NCBI GenBank assembly: GCA_016712635.1
Contig: JADJQS010000001.1
Coordinates: 615,393-679,392, forward strand
Origin: Gammaproteobacteria bacterium
GTDB lineage: Bacteria > Pseudomonadota > Gammaproteobacteria > SZUA-140
Length of the DNA stretch: 64,000 nucleotides
Reading direction: 5' to 3'
Part shown: positions 31,177 through 39,474 of the stretch, in pieces
How the letters are laid out: the number at the start of each line of letters is the position of its first letter
Position numbering within the stretch: the stretch's first letter is position 1
Program-made: the position numbers and the translations under genes
Notes under the pieces: generated by a model
What the model was told of the DNA's origin: nothing
What the model saw: the letters and a program-made list of their open reading frames with translations, nothing else
Databases searched by the model: none

Positions 31177-31959
31177 ATGAAGGATAGACGCAAGGCCAGC
31201 TTCACGAACATCCACGAGAGCTTCTCGGACATGGCCCTGCTCATGCTGGCCACCTTCATCTTCCTGTTTGTGCTGATCCTGATCACCTCGCGACTGGCGG
31301 AGGAATACGAGACGCCCCAGCTCAAGCAGCAGGTCGACGAGATGCGCAGGGAGCTGCAGCGCAGCGCTGCGGACAAGGACCGGCTTCTGCGCGAGCTGGA
31401 CGACATGGCCGGCATGAGCACCGAGGCGCAGATGCAGCGGGCACTCGAGGTCGCCCAGCTCGCCACCGGCCAGGGCCGCAAGGATTTCGAGATCTTCATC
31501 GCGGGGCTGCGCAACCTGCCCGGCGACGACCTGCACCTGGTGGTCGACGCCACCGGATCGATGCACGGCCTGTCGTCATTCCTGATCCCCATCCTGCGCG
31601 TGATCGTGATCCGCTCCGGCAAACATCTGGACGCGATCACCTGGTTCTCGGACGAGAACGCCGGGACCTATACCGGCTCGATGGGCGAGATGTTCGACCA
31701 GCTGGTGCAGGGCGCGCCGTTCATCGGCGCCAACGAGACCATCGGCGACGCCTTCCGCAAGGCCGCCATGAACGCCAAGGCCCCGGGCGCCTACCTGCTG
31801 CTCGGCGACGAGCCCTCGGACGACCGCATCTACTATCTCGACATCCCGAGCCCGGTGTTCACCCTGCCGATCGGCCGCTCCAACCCCACCACCCTGTGGG
31901 AATACCAGACCCTGGCGGACAAGACCGGCGGCAAGATGCTGCAGCTCAACTTCAAATAA
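31177..31959 (+). CDS. Membrane-anchored von Willebrand A-like protein, MotB/ExbD-like position
   Basis: A 260-residue protein with a short cytoplasmic N-terminus, one membrane helix (about 19-37, FSDMALLMLATFIFLFVLILI, as in MotB/ExbD), a periplasmic coiled coil (about 40-100), then a vWA-like domain with the metal-site motif DATGS at 124-128 and a GAYLLLGDEPSDD segment near 205. It lacks the OmpA peptidoglycan-binding domain usual in MotB. The pairing with a MotA-like channel suggests a proton-driven envelope machine whose effector is a metal-dependent adhesion fold; function unknown. Confidence 0.72.
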   Translation: MKDRRKASFTNIHESFSDMALLMLATFIFLFVLILITSRLAEEYETPQLKQQVDEMRRELQRSAADKDRLLRELDDMAGMSTEAQMQRALEVAQLATGQGRKDFEIFIAGLRNLPGDDLHLVVDATGSMHGLSSFLIPILRVIVIRSGKHLDAITWFSDENAGTYTGSMGEMFDQLVQGAPFIGANETIGDAFRKAAMNAKAPGAYLLLGDEPSDDRIYYLDIPSPVFTLPIGRSNPTTLWEYQTLADKTGGKMLQLNFK

Positions 31960-31964
31960 AACCC

Positions 31965-32246
31965 GGGACCAAGGACTGAGGACTAGGGACTGGGTAAAAG
32001 TCAAAAGCAGCAAGGATTTTGCGGAGTAGTAGCCGAGTGAGGATTGAATAATCCGTCATGCCCGCGCAGGCGGGCATCCAGGCCCTTGAATTCTCGGATT
32101 ACCGCTTTCGCTGGATGACAACCAGATCATCATCCGGAATTTCTCCAGATGTTTTATCTCAAAGCGATGCCCGCATTCTCCGATTCACAGGGACTGCGAG
32201 AATCAGGGGGCTCAGTTTTTACTTAGTCCTCAGTCCTGAGCCCTGT
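31965..32246. repeat. CTGAGGA-type facing heptamer element with internal hairpin
   Basis: The left arm (31965-31994, GGGACCAAGGACTGAGGACT) and the right arm (32222-32246, TTAGTCCTCAGTCCTGAGCC) are inverted relative to each other. They fill the spacer between two convergent genes, starting 6 bases after one stop and ending 4 bases before the other. Inside, 32055-32082 is an ATGCCCGC/GCGGGCAT hairpin of the family seen also at 39.2, 40.8 and 60.4 kb. Confidence 0.75.
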
Positions 32247-32250
32247 CTTT

Positions 32251-33141
32251 TCAGTTCACCTCCCCCAACAGCATGTCGATCATGGATTCCGCCTGCGCGC
32301 GATAACCGCCGCCGAACAGGTTGAGGTGATTGAGCACGTGGTAGAGGTTGTAAAGTGTCTTGCGCAGCCCATAGCCCGCGTCGAGCGGCCAGGCCTCGCG
32401 GTAGGCGTGATAGAACGCAGCGGGGAACCCGCCGAACAGCTCTGTCATCGCGATATCGGCCTCGCGGTCGCCGTAATACACCGCCGGGTCGAATATCACG
32501 GGCTCGCCGCCGCGCGTGAACGCCGCATTGCCGGACCAGAGATCGCCGTGCAGCAGCGACGCTTGAGGCGCATGGCCCGCCAGCAGCGCCGGCAGCGCCG
32601 CCAGCAGGTGTTCACCGCGTTGCTGGAGGCGGCCGCGGTGTCCGTTGGCGGCGGCGAGTTCGAGCTGATGGCCCAGGCGCCGTTCGCGCCAGAATCGCAC
32701 CCAGTCCGCGTCGGGCCGGTTGGGCTGCGGGGTGGAGCCGATGGTGTTGTCGCGCCGCCAGCCGAAATCGGGCCGCGTGACGCGATGCTGCGCCGCGAGC
32801 CGGCGTCCCAGCTCCTCGTGGCCCGCGGCAGCGCCCCGCCCCAGCTCCAGGAATTCCAGCACCAGAAAGGCCGCGCCCGGGGTCACCCCAAGACACACCG
32901 GCGCCGGCACGCGCACGGCATTCGCCGCGCGCAGTTCCTCCAGGCCGGCGAACTCGGCGGCAAACATCGGCGCGCGATCAGGTTCGTTCAGCTTGACGAA
33001 ATACGACTGCGCGCCGCTGCTGACGCGCCACGCGGCATTGATGCAGCCGCCGCTGACGCTATCCTGGGTACGGATACTGAAGGCCCGGCCTGCGGCCTCG
33101 CTGATCGCCTGCGCGACCGCGTTCGACAGTTCCTGGTCCAT
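32251..33141 (-). CDS. Fructosamine-3-kinase family protein
   Basis: A 296-residue kinase-like protein. Elements are SVSGGCINAAWRV (nucleotide loop), YFVKLNE (lysine), LLHGDLWSGNAAF (catalytic loop with Asp) and IFDPAVYYGDREADIAMTELFGGF (DFG-equivalent Asp). Family members phosphorylate ketosamine adducts on proteins for deglycation. The start at Met 33141 follows family length; the frame is open to 33174. Confidence 0.85.
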   Translation of the reverse strand: MDQELSNAVAQAISEAAGRAFSIRTQDSVSGGCINAAWRVSSGAQSYFVKLNEPDRAPMFAAEFAGLEELRAANAVRVPAPVCLGVTPGAAFLVLEFLELGRGAAAGHEELGRRLAAQHRVTRPDFGWRRDNTIGSTPQPNRPDADWVRFWRERRLGHQLELAAANGHRGRLQQRGEHLLAALPALLAGHAPQASLLHGDLWSGNAAFTRGGEPVIFDPAVYYGDREADIAMTELFGGFPAAFYHAYREAWPLDAGYGLRKTLYNLYHVLNHLNLFGGGYRAQAESMIDMLLGEVN

Positions 33142-33180
33142 GAGCAGACCCGCACCCTCCGGAAAATCGGGCAATGGTAC

Positions 33181-33290
33181 GGGGACGGATTTAAATCCGT
33201 CCCCTGGCAGAGAAAAATGGGGACAGATTTATTTTTTGACGAACTTTTCCCTTCGTAAACCGGGCGTTTCCAAAAAATAAATCTGTCCCC
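33181..33290. repeat. GGGGACGGATTT palindrome plus long inverted repeat with 20-bp arms
   Basis: 33181-33204 is a perfect 24-base palindrome. Next to it, the 20 bases at 33219-33238 and their exact complement at 33271-33290 (GGGGACAGATTTATTTTTTG arms) enclose 32 bases. They lie between the transaldolase terminator and the fructosamine kinase gene. Confidence 0.85.
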
Positions 33291-33312
33291 CGATATCCGT
33301 CCCCGATATCCA

Positions 33313-33352
33313 CAAAAAGAAAAAGGTCCCCGGCGTTTGGCGCCGGGGACCT
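33313..33352 (-). terminator. Rho-independent terminator of tal
   Basis: On the minus strand GGTCCCCGGCG pairs with CGCCGGGGACC (33325-33335 and 33341-33351; 11-bp stem, 5-base loop) and is followed by TTTTTCTTTTTG. It starts 14 bases after the transaldolase stop codon. Confidence 0.9.
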
Positions 33353-33365
33353 TCATGATACGGAA

Positions 33366-34526
33366 TCAGCCCTTGCGTGTCCCGCCGCTGGCGCGCGCGG
33401 GCGACATGCCGGCCACCTTGTGGGCGATGGCGTCCAGCAGGGTGTGGAAGGACTGTGCGAACTTCTTCACGCCGTCCGCCTCGAGGTCGCGCGTGATCGC
33501 GGCCAGGTCGATGCCGTGAGCGGCCACGTCCCTGAGGGCGGCCTGCGCCTCGGCCAGATCCTGGGTCAGCGTCGCCTGCGGAGCGCCATGGTCGCGGTAG
33601 GCGAGATAGGTGGCGGGCGGCACGGTATTCACCGTCTCCGGGCCGATCAGTTCCTCGACGTACATCACGTCGCTGTAGTCCGGGTTCTTGGTGCCGGTGC
33701 TGCCCCACAGCAGGCGCTGGGCGTGCGCCCCGGCATTCGCCAGCGCCTTGAAGCGGGCCGAGGCGAACACCTCGCGGTAGGCCTGGTACGCCATCTTGGC
33801 ATTGGCAATGGCCGCCTTTCCGCGCAGCGCGAGGATGCGCGCGCGCTCCGCCTCGGGCGCTGCGGCCGCCTTCTGTTCCAGCAGCTTGTCGACCTGATTG
33901 TCGACTCGGCTGATGAAGAAGCTGGCGACGGAGGCGACCTGATCCAGCTTGTGGCCGCCGTTCCGGCGCGCCTCCAGCCCTTTGATATAGGCCTCGGCGA
34001 CCGCGCGATAGCGCTCGACCGAGAACAGCAGGGTGACGTTGACGTTGATGCCGTCGGCGATCAGCTGCTCGACGGCCGGCAGGCCCGCCAGGGTCGCCGG
34101 CACCTTGATCATCAGGTTCGGCCGGTCCACGCGGCGATGCAGGGCGCGCGCCTCCGCGATGGTGCCCGCGGTATCGTGCGCCAGGTCGGGCGAGACCTCG
34201 AGGCTCACCATGCCGTCGCGATGGCCGCTCGACTCGTAGACCGGCAGCAGGATGTCCGCCGCCGCCTGGATGTCTTCCACCGCCAGCGTGTAGAACAGCT
34301 CCTGGTGGGACTGCCCGGGATAGCGCGCGACCAGCGTCTGCATCGCGCGGTCATAGTCCGGACTGCCGTTGATGGCCTGCTCGAAGATGGTCGGATTGGA
34401 GGTGATGCCGCAGATGCCGTCCTCGCGGATCATGCGCTCCAGTTCGCCGGATTCCAGCAGGTTGCGGTGGATATTGTCGAGCCAGATGCTCTGTCCCAGT
34501 GTCTTCAAGCGCAGTAATGGATTCAT
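33366..34526 (-). CDS. tal: Transaldolase (long Tal type)
   Basis: A 386-residue pentose-phosphate enzyme that transfers a dihydroxyacetone unit between sedoheptulose 7-phosphate and glyceraldehyde 3-phosphate. Visible are SIWLDNIHR, GICGITSNPTIFEQAI, VSLEVSPDLAHDT, the Schiff-base lysine in NLMIKVPAT and INVNVTLLFSVERY. Length matches the longer transaldolase subfamily rather than the 317-residue TalB. A strong terminator follows. Confidence 0.94.
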   Translation of the reverse strand: MNPLLRLKTLGQSIWLDNIHRNLLESGELERMIREDGICGITSNPTIFEQAINGSPDYDRAMQTLVARYPGQSHQELFYTLAVEDIQAAADILLPVYESSGHRDGMVSLEVSPDLAHDTAGTIAEARALHRRVDRPNLMIKVPATLAGLPAVEQLIADGINVNVTLLFSVERYRAVAEAYIKGLEARRNGGHKLDQVASVASFFISRVDNQVDKLLEQKAAAAPEAERARILALRGKAAIANAKMAYQAYREVFASARFKALANAGAHAQRLLWGSTGTKNPDYSDVMYVEELIGPETVNTVPPATYLAYRDHGAPQATLTQDLAEAQAALRDVAAHGIDLAAITRDLEADGVKKFAQSFHTLLDAIAHKVAGMSPARASGGTRKG

Positions 34527-34581
34527 GTGTCGGTTTCTCCCGGCTCCGGCGCGCGCGGCGCGCCCGTTATGTAGTACTATT

Positions 34582-34944
34582 TTAAACCTTTTTCCATTCC
34601 ATCATGGCGGACGTCAGCCTGGCCGAGACGTCCGTGAATTCGCCTCCGAGTGAAAGCAACCGGTCGGCCTCGGCCCGGTTGCCGGCGAGCGCCTGTTCCG
34701 CCACGCGGGCGGCGCATTTATGGAACTCGGCGTGCAGGTCCTTCACCGTCCGGTAATGATTCGAGGTCTTGTCCTGGGCGCTGATGCCCGCGCCGTGCAG
34801 CCATTTGCCGAAGGCGCATTGATTGTCCTGGCGGATCGTGTCCACCGAGATATCGGTCTTGCCGGTATCGATGGTCTGCTTGAGGCGGGTCTTCCACATG
34901 CCATGGGCGCCGATGGCCTTGGCAAGTTCGTCTTTATTGATCAT
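34582..34944 (-). CDS. Stand-alone CZB (chemoreceptor zinc-binding) domain protein
   Basis: A 120-residue helical protein with the CZB zinc ligands: an early His (AIGAHGMWKTRL), Cys in QCAFGKWLHG and His/Cys in LHAEFHKCAARV. CZB domains normally sit at the C-terminus of chemoreceptors or diguanylate cyclases and sense zinc or hypochlorous acid; this one is free-standing. No signalling partner is adjacent. Confidence 0.82.
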   Translation of the reverse strand: MINKDELAKAIGAHGMWKTRLKQTIDTGKTDISVDTIRQDNQCAFGKWLHGAGISAQDKTSNHYRTVKDLHAEFHKCAARVAEQALAGNRAEADRLLSLGGEFTDVSARLTSAMMEWKKV

Positions 34945-35208
34945 GCCGCATATCCTCCTGACTCTTATTTATTATTCTCGGCCGGATATAGCGCGCCGGC
35001 TTTCGATAACCACGGACTTGTTAACGGCATTCCCGTGGAAATCATTGAACCCCGGACGGGCCGTTCTACGTCTGCAGACGGGTGGCGCAGCAGCATGGCA
35101 TCATCAGATCTGATGTGAAATCCGCAGCTTATGCGAGACAGGTCACGGCCGGCGCGGTCGGAGGAGGCTATCCTGTCACGCACTGATCACCCGGCCTTCG
35201 GTACGGCG

Positions 35209-35643
35209 ATGCGATTTGGCACCACCCTGATTCCAGCCTCCCTGTTCTGCCTCGTCGCGATCCTGGCGCAGCCGGCGCAGGCGGGCCCTTTGGGCGCCAC
35301 CCTCGCGCCGGTGGCGGAAGCCCCGGGAACGGCAGTCTGCATCGACCCCTGGCGCAAGACCCGGCCCTGCCGCCCCGCCGCCTCCCTCCTCAGCACCGCC
35401 GCCCATCGCACCGACCAGACGAACCGCTGGCTGCTGAGCCTGTGGTCCACCGCCGGGGAGGTCGCCGCCGGTCCCCGGTTGATCCTGTCCGGCAAGCGCG
35501 TCTCCTGCAGCGCCGCGTCCGGCACCACCCCCCTGGTCAGGCTCGACTTCACGCGCTTCCAGCTCAATATGGATATCGACATGGACGCAGATGAAGAACG
35601 CCTCGACACCGTCCGCCTCGCCTACCGCAGCTGCTGGCGCTGA
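35209..35643 (+). CDS. Hypothetical secreted protein
   Basis: The 144-residue reading has a convincing signal peptide (MRFGTTLIPASLFCLVAILA with a cut near AQAG) and a mature part with four cysteines but no family I recognise. No good ribosome site precedes the ATG at 35209; the frame opens further upstream to 35131. It ends 55 bases before the MetH-activation-domain gene. Confidence 0.5.
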   Translation: MRFGTTLIPASLFCLVAILAQPAQAGPLGATLAPVAEAPGTAVCIDPWRKTRPCRPAASLLSTAAHRTDQTNRWLLSLWSTAGEVAAGPRLILSGKRVSCSAASGTTPLVRLDFTRFQLNMDIDMDADEERLDTVRLAYRSCWR

Positions 35644-35698
35644 CGCGGCGCCGCGGAACCCGCAAATAGGCTTAAGTCTTGGTGCCGGCCACGGTATC

Positions 35699-36574
35699 AT
35701 GTCCGGTGTGACGGACATCGATACGACAGACCAGTACCCGCCCGTAAACGAGCCGGCGGAGATCCGGCGCGACAATCCGGTCCCCGTACCGCCTTTCTGG
35801 GGCAACCGGTGCATTGATCGCATCCCGCTGCGGGCGGTGGTGCCCTACATCAACCGCAAGACCCTGTACAAATTCCAGTGGGGCTACAAGGCCGCCGGGC
35901 GCTCGGAAGACGAATACCAGACCTTCGCGCGCGCGGAGATCGATCCGATCCTGAACCGCCTGCTGGAGCGCAGCGAGAAGGAAGACATCCTGCGGCCGCA
36001 GGCGGTGTACGGCTACTTCCCCTGCAACGCCGACGGCAACGACCTGGTCGTTTATGAAGACCCCGCGGGCACGACCGAACGCTGCCGCTTCACCTTCCCG
36101 CGCCAGTCCAAGGGCCGCCACCTCTGCCTCGCCGACTTTTACCGCCCGCACGGCTCCGGCGAGATCGACGTGGTCGGCTTCCAGCTCGTCACCGTCGGGC
36201 AGCACGCCTCCGACTTCGCGCGCGAGCTGTTCAAGGCGGACCAGTACCAGGAATACCTCTACTGGCACGGCATGAACGTCGAGTCGACCGAAGGCCTGGC
36301 GGAGTACGTGCACAAGCGCATCCGCGCCGAGCTCGGCTTCAGCCGCGAGGAGGCGCGCTCCATGCACGAGGTGCTCAAGCAGGGCTACCGCGGCTCCCGC
36401 TATTCCTTCGGCTATCCCGCCTGCCCCAATCTCGCCGACCAGGACAAGATCCTCGCGCTGCTCGACGCCGCCCGCATCGGTGTGGTGCTCGGCGACGAGG
36501 ATCAGCTGTGGCCGGAGGAGAGCACCAGCGCGATCGTCGCGCACCATCCGCAGGCCAAGTATTTCACCATGTAG
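35699..36574 (+). CDS. Stand-alone methionine synthase activation domain (MetH C-terminal module)
   Basis: A 291-residue protein matching the AdoMet-binding reactivation module at the C-terminus of cobalamin-dependent methionine synthase: VPPFWGNRCID, YINRKTLYKFQWGYK, YGYFPCNADGNDL, SFGYPACPNLADQDKI with the conserved RGSRYSFGYPAC loop. In MetH this module binds SAM during reductive reactivation of B12. Here it is a separate gene with no other MetH domain in the window, so MetH is either split or this is a paralogue with its own job. The start at 35699 gives a short acidic head. Confidence 0.85.
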   Translation: MSGVTDIDTTDQYPPVNEPAEIRRDNPVPVPPFWGNRCIDRIPLRAVVPYINRKTLYKFQWGYKAAGRSEDEYQTFARAEIDPILNRLLERSEKEDILRPQAVYGYFPCNADGNDLVVYEDPAGTTERCRFTFPRQSKGRHLCLADFYRPHGSGEIDVVGFQLVTVGQHASDFARELFKADQYQEYLYWHGMNVESTEGLAEYVHKRIRAELGFSREEARSMHEVLKQGYRGSRYSFGYPACPNLADQDKILALLDAARIGVVLGDEDQLWPEESTSAIVAHHPQAKYFTM

Positions 36575-36627
36575 CCGCCGCCGTGCGTACCGCCCGCACG
36601 AGCACGTACCACACGCGAGGAGAACGA

Positions 36628-37155
36628 ATGGGTAGACTGCTGCAGCGCTTCTTCGACATCTGCCTGCTGCGCGCGGGCCCGCAGGATCTGCCGGCCGCCC
36701 GTTTTCTGCTCTGGCTGAGCGGGCTGGCCTATTTCGCCGTCGGCATGGCCATGTCGGTGCAGAATCTCGACGTCCCGCGCGCGATCCTGCTGGTGGTGCT
36801 CGACGTCGCGCTGCTCGCGGCCCTGCTGTTCGCCCTGCTGTGGAGCCGCGCCCTGCTCGAGCGCTATCGCCAGACCCTGACCGCGCTGCTCGGCACCGGC
36901 GCGATCCTCCAGGCGGCGGTCATGCCTATCCTCTCCTGGCAGCAGGCCGGGCTCGCGGACGAGACCATCAGCCCCGCGCTGATGCTCGCCTCGCTCCTGC
37001 TGTGGGTCTGGCTGCTGTGGGATCTGATGGTGATCGGCCACATCCTGCGCCATACCCTGGCGACGCGCCTGCAGATCGGCGTGCTGCTTGGCCTGGCCTA
37101 CCTGTTCATTTCCTACAGCGTGACCCGAATCCTGTTCTTTCCGGAGACCAACTGA
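36628..37155 (+). CDS. Small integral membrane protein upstream of mpl
   Basis: A 175-residue protein with four to five hydrophobic helices (about 25-45, 50-72, 85-105, 115-135, 145-165) and no recognisable catalytic motif. AGGAGA six bases before the ATG at 36628 fixes the start. It ends one base before the mpl start codon, so it belongs to the same transcription unit. Confidence 0.75.
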   Translation: MGRLLQRFFDICLLRAGPQDLPAARFLLWLSGLAYFAVGMAMSVQNLDVPRAILLVVLDVALLAALLFALLWSRALLERYRQTLTALLGTGAILQAAVMPILSWQQAGLADETISPALMLASLLLWVWLLWDLMVIGHILRHTLATRLQIGVLLGLAYLFISYSVTRILFFPETN

Positions 37156-37156
37156 G

Positions 37157-38530
37157 ATGCGCGTGCATATCCTGGGAATCTGCGGCACCTTCATGGGCGG
37201 CATCGCCCTGCTGGCGCGCGAGATGGGACTCGAGGTCGACGGCTCCGACCTCAACGTCTACCCGCCGATGAGCACCCAGCTCGCCGACAGCGGCATACGT
37301 CTCTTCGAGGGTTACAAGCCGGAGCACCTCGAACCGGCGCCGGACCTGGTGGTGATCGGCAATGCGCTGTCGCGCGGCAATCCCGCGGTGGAACATGTGC
37401 TCAACCGCGGTCTCGACTACATGTCCGGGCCGGAATTCCTCACCCGCCACGTGCTGAAGGACCGCTGGGTGCTGGCGGTGGCCGGCACGCACGGCAAGAC
37501 CACGACTTCCAGCATGCTGGCGTGGATCCTCGAATACGCGAAGCTGAAGCCGGGCTTCCTGATCGGCGGCGCGCCGCTCAACTTCACCGGCTCCGCCCGC
37601 CTCGGCGATGCACCGTTCTTCGTGGTCGAGGCCGACGAATACGACTCCGCGTTTTTCGACAAGCGCTCGAAGTTCGTGCACTACCGTCCGCGCACGCTGG
37701 TGATGAACAACCTCGAATTCGACCACGCCGACATCTTTCCCGACCTCGCGGCGATCCGGCGCCAGTTCCATCACCTGGTGCGCACCGTGCCCGGTTCGGG
37801 CCTGATCATCTCGCCCGCCGGCGACCCCGAACTCGACGCCGTGCTCGGCATGGGCTGCTGGACACCGACCGAGCACTTCCGTACCGACGGCGAGCACGAC
37901 GCGACCCACTGGTGGGCGCGGCCGCTCGACGCCGCCGGCAGTCAATTCACCGTGATGCACGGCGCGCGCGAGGCCGGCACGGTGCGCTGGGCGCTGAACG
38001 GACGGCACAACATCAGCAACGCGCTCGCCGCCATCATCGCCGCGCGCCACGCCGGCGTGCCGCCGGCGGAGGCGATCGCGGCGCTGGGCGAGTTCCGCAA
38101 CGTCCGGCGCCGGCTGGAGAAGCGCGGTGCGGTCGGCGGCATCGCCGTCTACGACGACTTCGCCCACCACCCGACCGCGATCGCCACCACGCTGGAGGGC
38201 TTTCGCCACAGCATCGGGCATGGCCGCGTCGTCGCCGTGCTGGAGCTGCGCTCGAACACCATGAAGATGGGCGTGCACAAGGAACTGCTGGCGCCGGCGC
38301 TCGCACAGGCCGACGAGGTCGTCCTCTACCAGCCGCCCGACCTCGGCTGGTCGCTGCAGGAGGTGGCCGACGCGGTCGGGCCGCGCTGTCGCGTGATCGA
38401 TCGGGTACAATCGATCATCGATCATCTGAAGGCGAACAGCCGCAGCGGCGACCACATCCTGATCATGAGCAACGGCGGATTCGAGAACATACACAAGCGA
38501 CTGCTCGAGGCGCTGGGCCATGGGCGCTAA
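37157..38530 (+). CDS. mpl: UDP-N-acetylmuramate:L-Ala-gamma-D-Glu-meso-DAP ligase
   Basis: A 457-residue cytoplasmic Mur-ligase family enzyme of peptidoglycan recycling that attaches the salvaged tripeptide to UDP-MurNAc. Signs are the N-terminal HILGICGTFMGGIALLARE loop, VAGTHGKTTTSSMLAW (ATP loop, about 114-129), GGAPLNFTGSARLG, EADEYDSAFFDKRSKF and FAHHPTAIATTLEG. It overlaps ubiX by 11 bases, indicating coupled translation. Confidence 0.95.
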   Translation: MRVHILGICGTFMGGIALLAREMGLEVDGSDLNVYPPMSTQLADSGIRLFEGYKPEHLEPAPDLVVIGNALSRGNPAVEHVLNRGLDYMSGPEFLTRHVLKDRWVLAVAGTHGKTTTSSMLAWILEYAKLKPGFLIGGAPLNFTGSARLGDAPFFVVEADEYDSAFFDKRSKFVHYRPRTLVMNNLEFDHADIFPDLAAIRRQFHHLVRTVPGSGLIISPAGDPELDAVLGMGCWTPTEHFRTDGEHDATHWWARPLDAAGSQFTVMHGAREAGTVRWALNGRHNISNALAAIIAARHAGVPPAEAIAALGEFRNVRRRLEKRGAVGGIAVYDDFAHHPTAIATTLEGFRHSIGHGRVVAVLELRSNTMKMGVHKELLAPALAQADEVVLYQPPDLGWSLQEVADAVGPRCRVIDRVQSIIDHLKANSRSGDHILIMSNGGFENIHKRLLEALGHGR

Positions 38531-39125
38531 GACCGTCGCGCTCGCGATGACCGGCGCCTCCGGCGCCCCCTACGGCCTGCGCCTGCTGGAATGCCTGCTG
38601 CAGTCCGGCGTGCGCGTGCCGCTGATGCTGTCGCCGCCGGGCCAGGTGGTGATCGCGATGGAGACCGACCTCAGGCTGCCCGGCACGCCGCGTGAGATCG
38701 AACGCACGCTGTCCGAACACTTCGGCGCCGCGCCCGGCCAGTTGCAGGTCTACGGCAAGGACCAGTGGACGGCGCCGCTCGCCAGCGGCTCGGGCGCGCC
38801 GGACGCGATGGTGGTGTGCCCGTGCACCAGCGGCACGCTGGCCGCGATCGCGACGGGAAACAGCGATAACCTGCTTGAACGCGCCGCCGACGTCGTCATC
38901 AAGGAGCAGCGCAAGCTGATCCTCGTGCACCGCGAGATGCCGGTGTCGGCTATCCACCTCGAGCACATGCTGAAACTCGCGCGCCTCGGCGTCGTCATCA
39001 TGCCGGCGAACCCGGGCTTCTATCACCGCCCGCAGAAGATCGAAGACCTTGTGGATTTTGTCGTCGCGCGGATTCTCGACCACCTCGGTGTCGAGCACCG
39101 GCTCGTGCCGCGGTGGGGGGAGTAA
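38520..39125 (+). CDS. ubiX: Flavin prenyltransferase UbiX
   Basis: A 201-residue enzyme that prenylates FMN to make the cofactor of the UbiD decarboxylase in ubiquinone synthesis. It has AMTGASGAPYGLRLLE at the N-terminus, APDAMVVCPCTSGTLAAIATG with the FMN-binding Ser/Thr loop, and LVHREMPVSAIHLEHML plus PANPGFYHRPQ. No ubiD is in the window. It starts inside the 3' end of mpl. Confidence 0.95.
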   Translation: MGAKTVALAMTGASGAPYGLRLLECLLQSGVRVPLMLSPPGQVVIAMETDLRLPGTPREIERTLSEHFGAAPGQLQVYGKDQWTAPLASGSGAPDAMVVCPCTSGTLAAIATGNSDNLLERAADVVIKEQRKLILVHREMPVSAIHLEHMLKLARLGVVIMPANPGFYHRPQKIEDLVDFVVARILDHLGVEHRLVPRWGE

Positions 39126-39129
39126 AAAA

Positions 39130-39474
39130 CAGGACTGAGGACTCAGGACTGAGTAGAACCAGTCTCAAATTTGATATGCATGCAATGAAACATCAAGTCG
39201 TCATTCCCGCGCAGGCGGGAATCCAGTGTTATTGCTTTTCGACAGATTAAAATCAATGGGTCCCCGCTTTCGCGGGGACGACACCTGCTTTTTTCACTCA
39301 TAACCGATTTTGAGACAGGTTCTGGAAAAACCTGACTCCACTCTTGCGGCATCACCAGGCGGTGACGGATCATCGCCCCGGATGGGGACAGATTTTAAAA
39401 TCTGTCCCCTGTCCACAATTGGTTCTGTTATTTTTGATTTTGACTCAGTCCTTAGTCCTAAGTCCTTAGTCCTT
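39130..39474. repeat. Composite spacer: facing CTGAGGA heptamers enclosing three palindromes
   Basis: The 340-base ubiX/cca spacer holds no gene. Its outer arms are AGGACTGAGGACTCAGGACT (39130-39155) and GACTCAGTCCTTAGTCCTAA (39441-39474), inverted to each other; the right arm overlaps the last codons and stop of cca. Inside are an ATTCCCGC/GCGGGAAT hairpin (39198-39226), a GTCCCCGC/GCGGGGAC hairpin (39259-39284) and a perfect GGGGACAGATTT palindrome (39384-39409). Confidence 0.85.
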
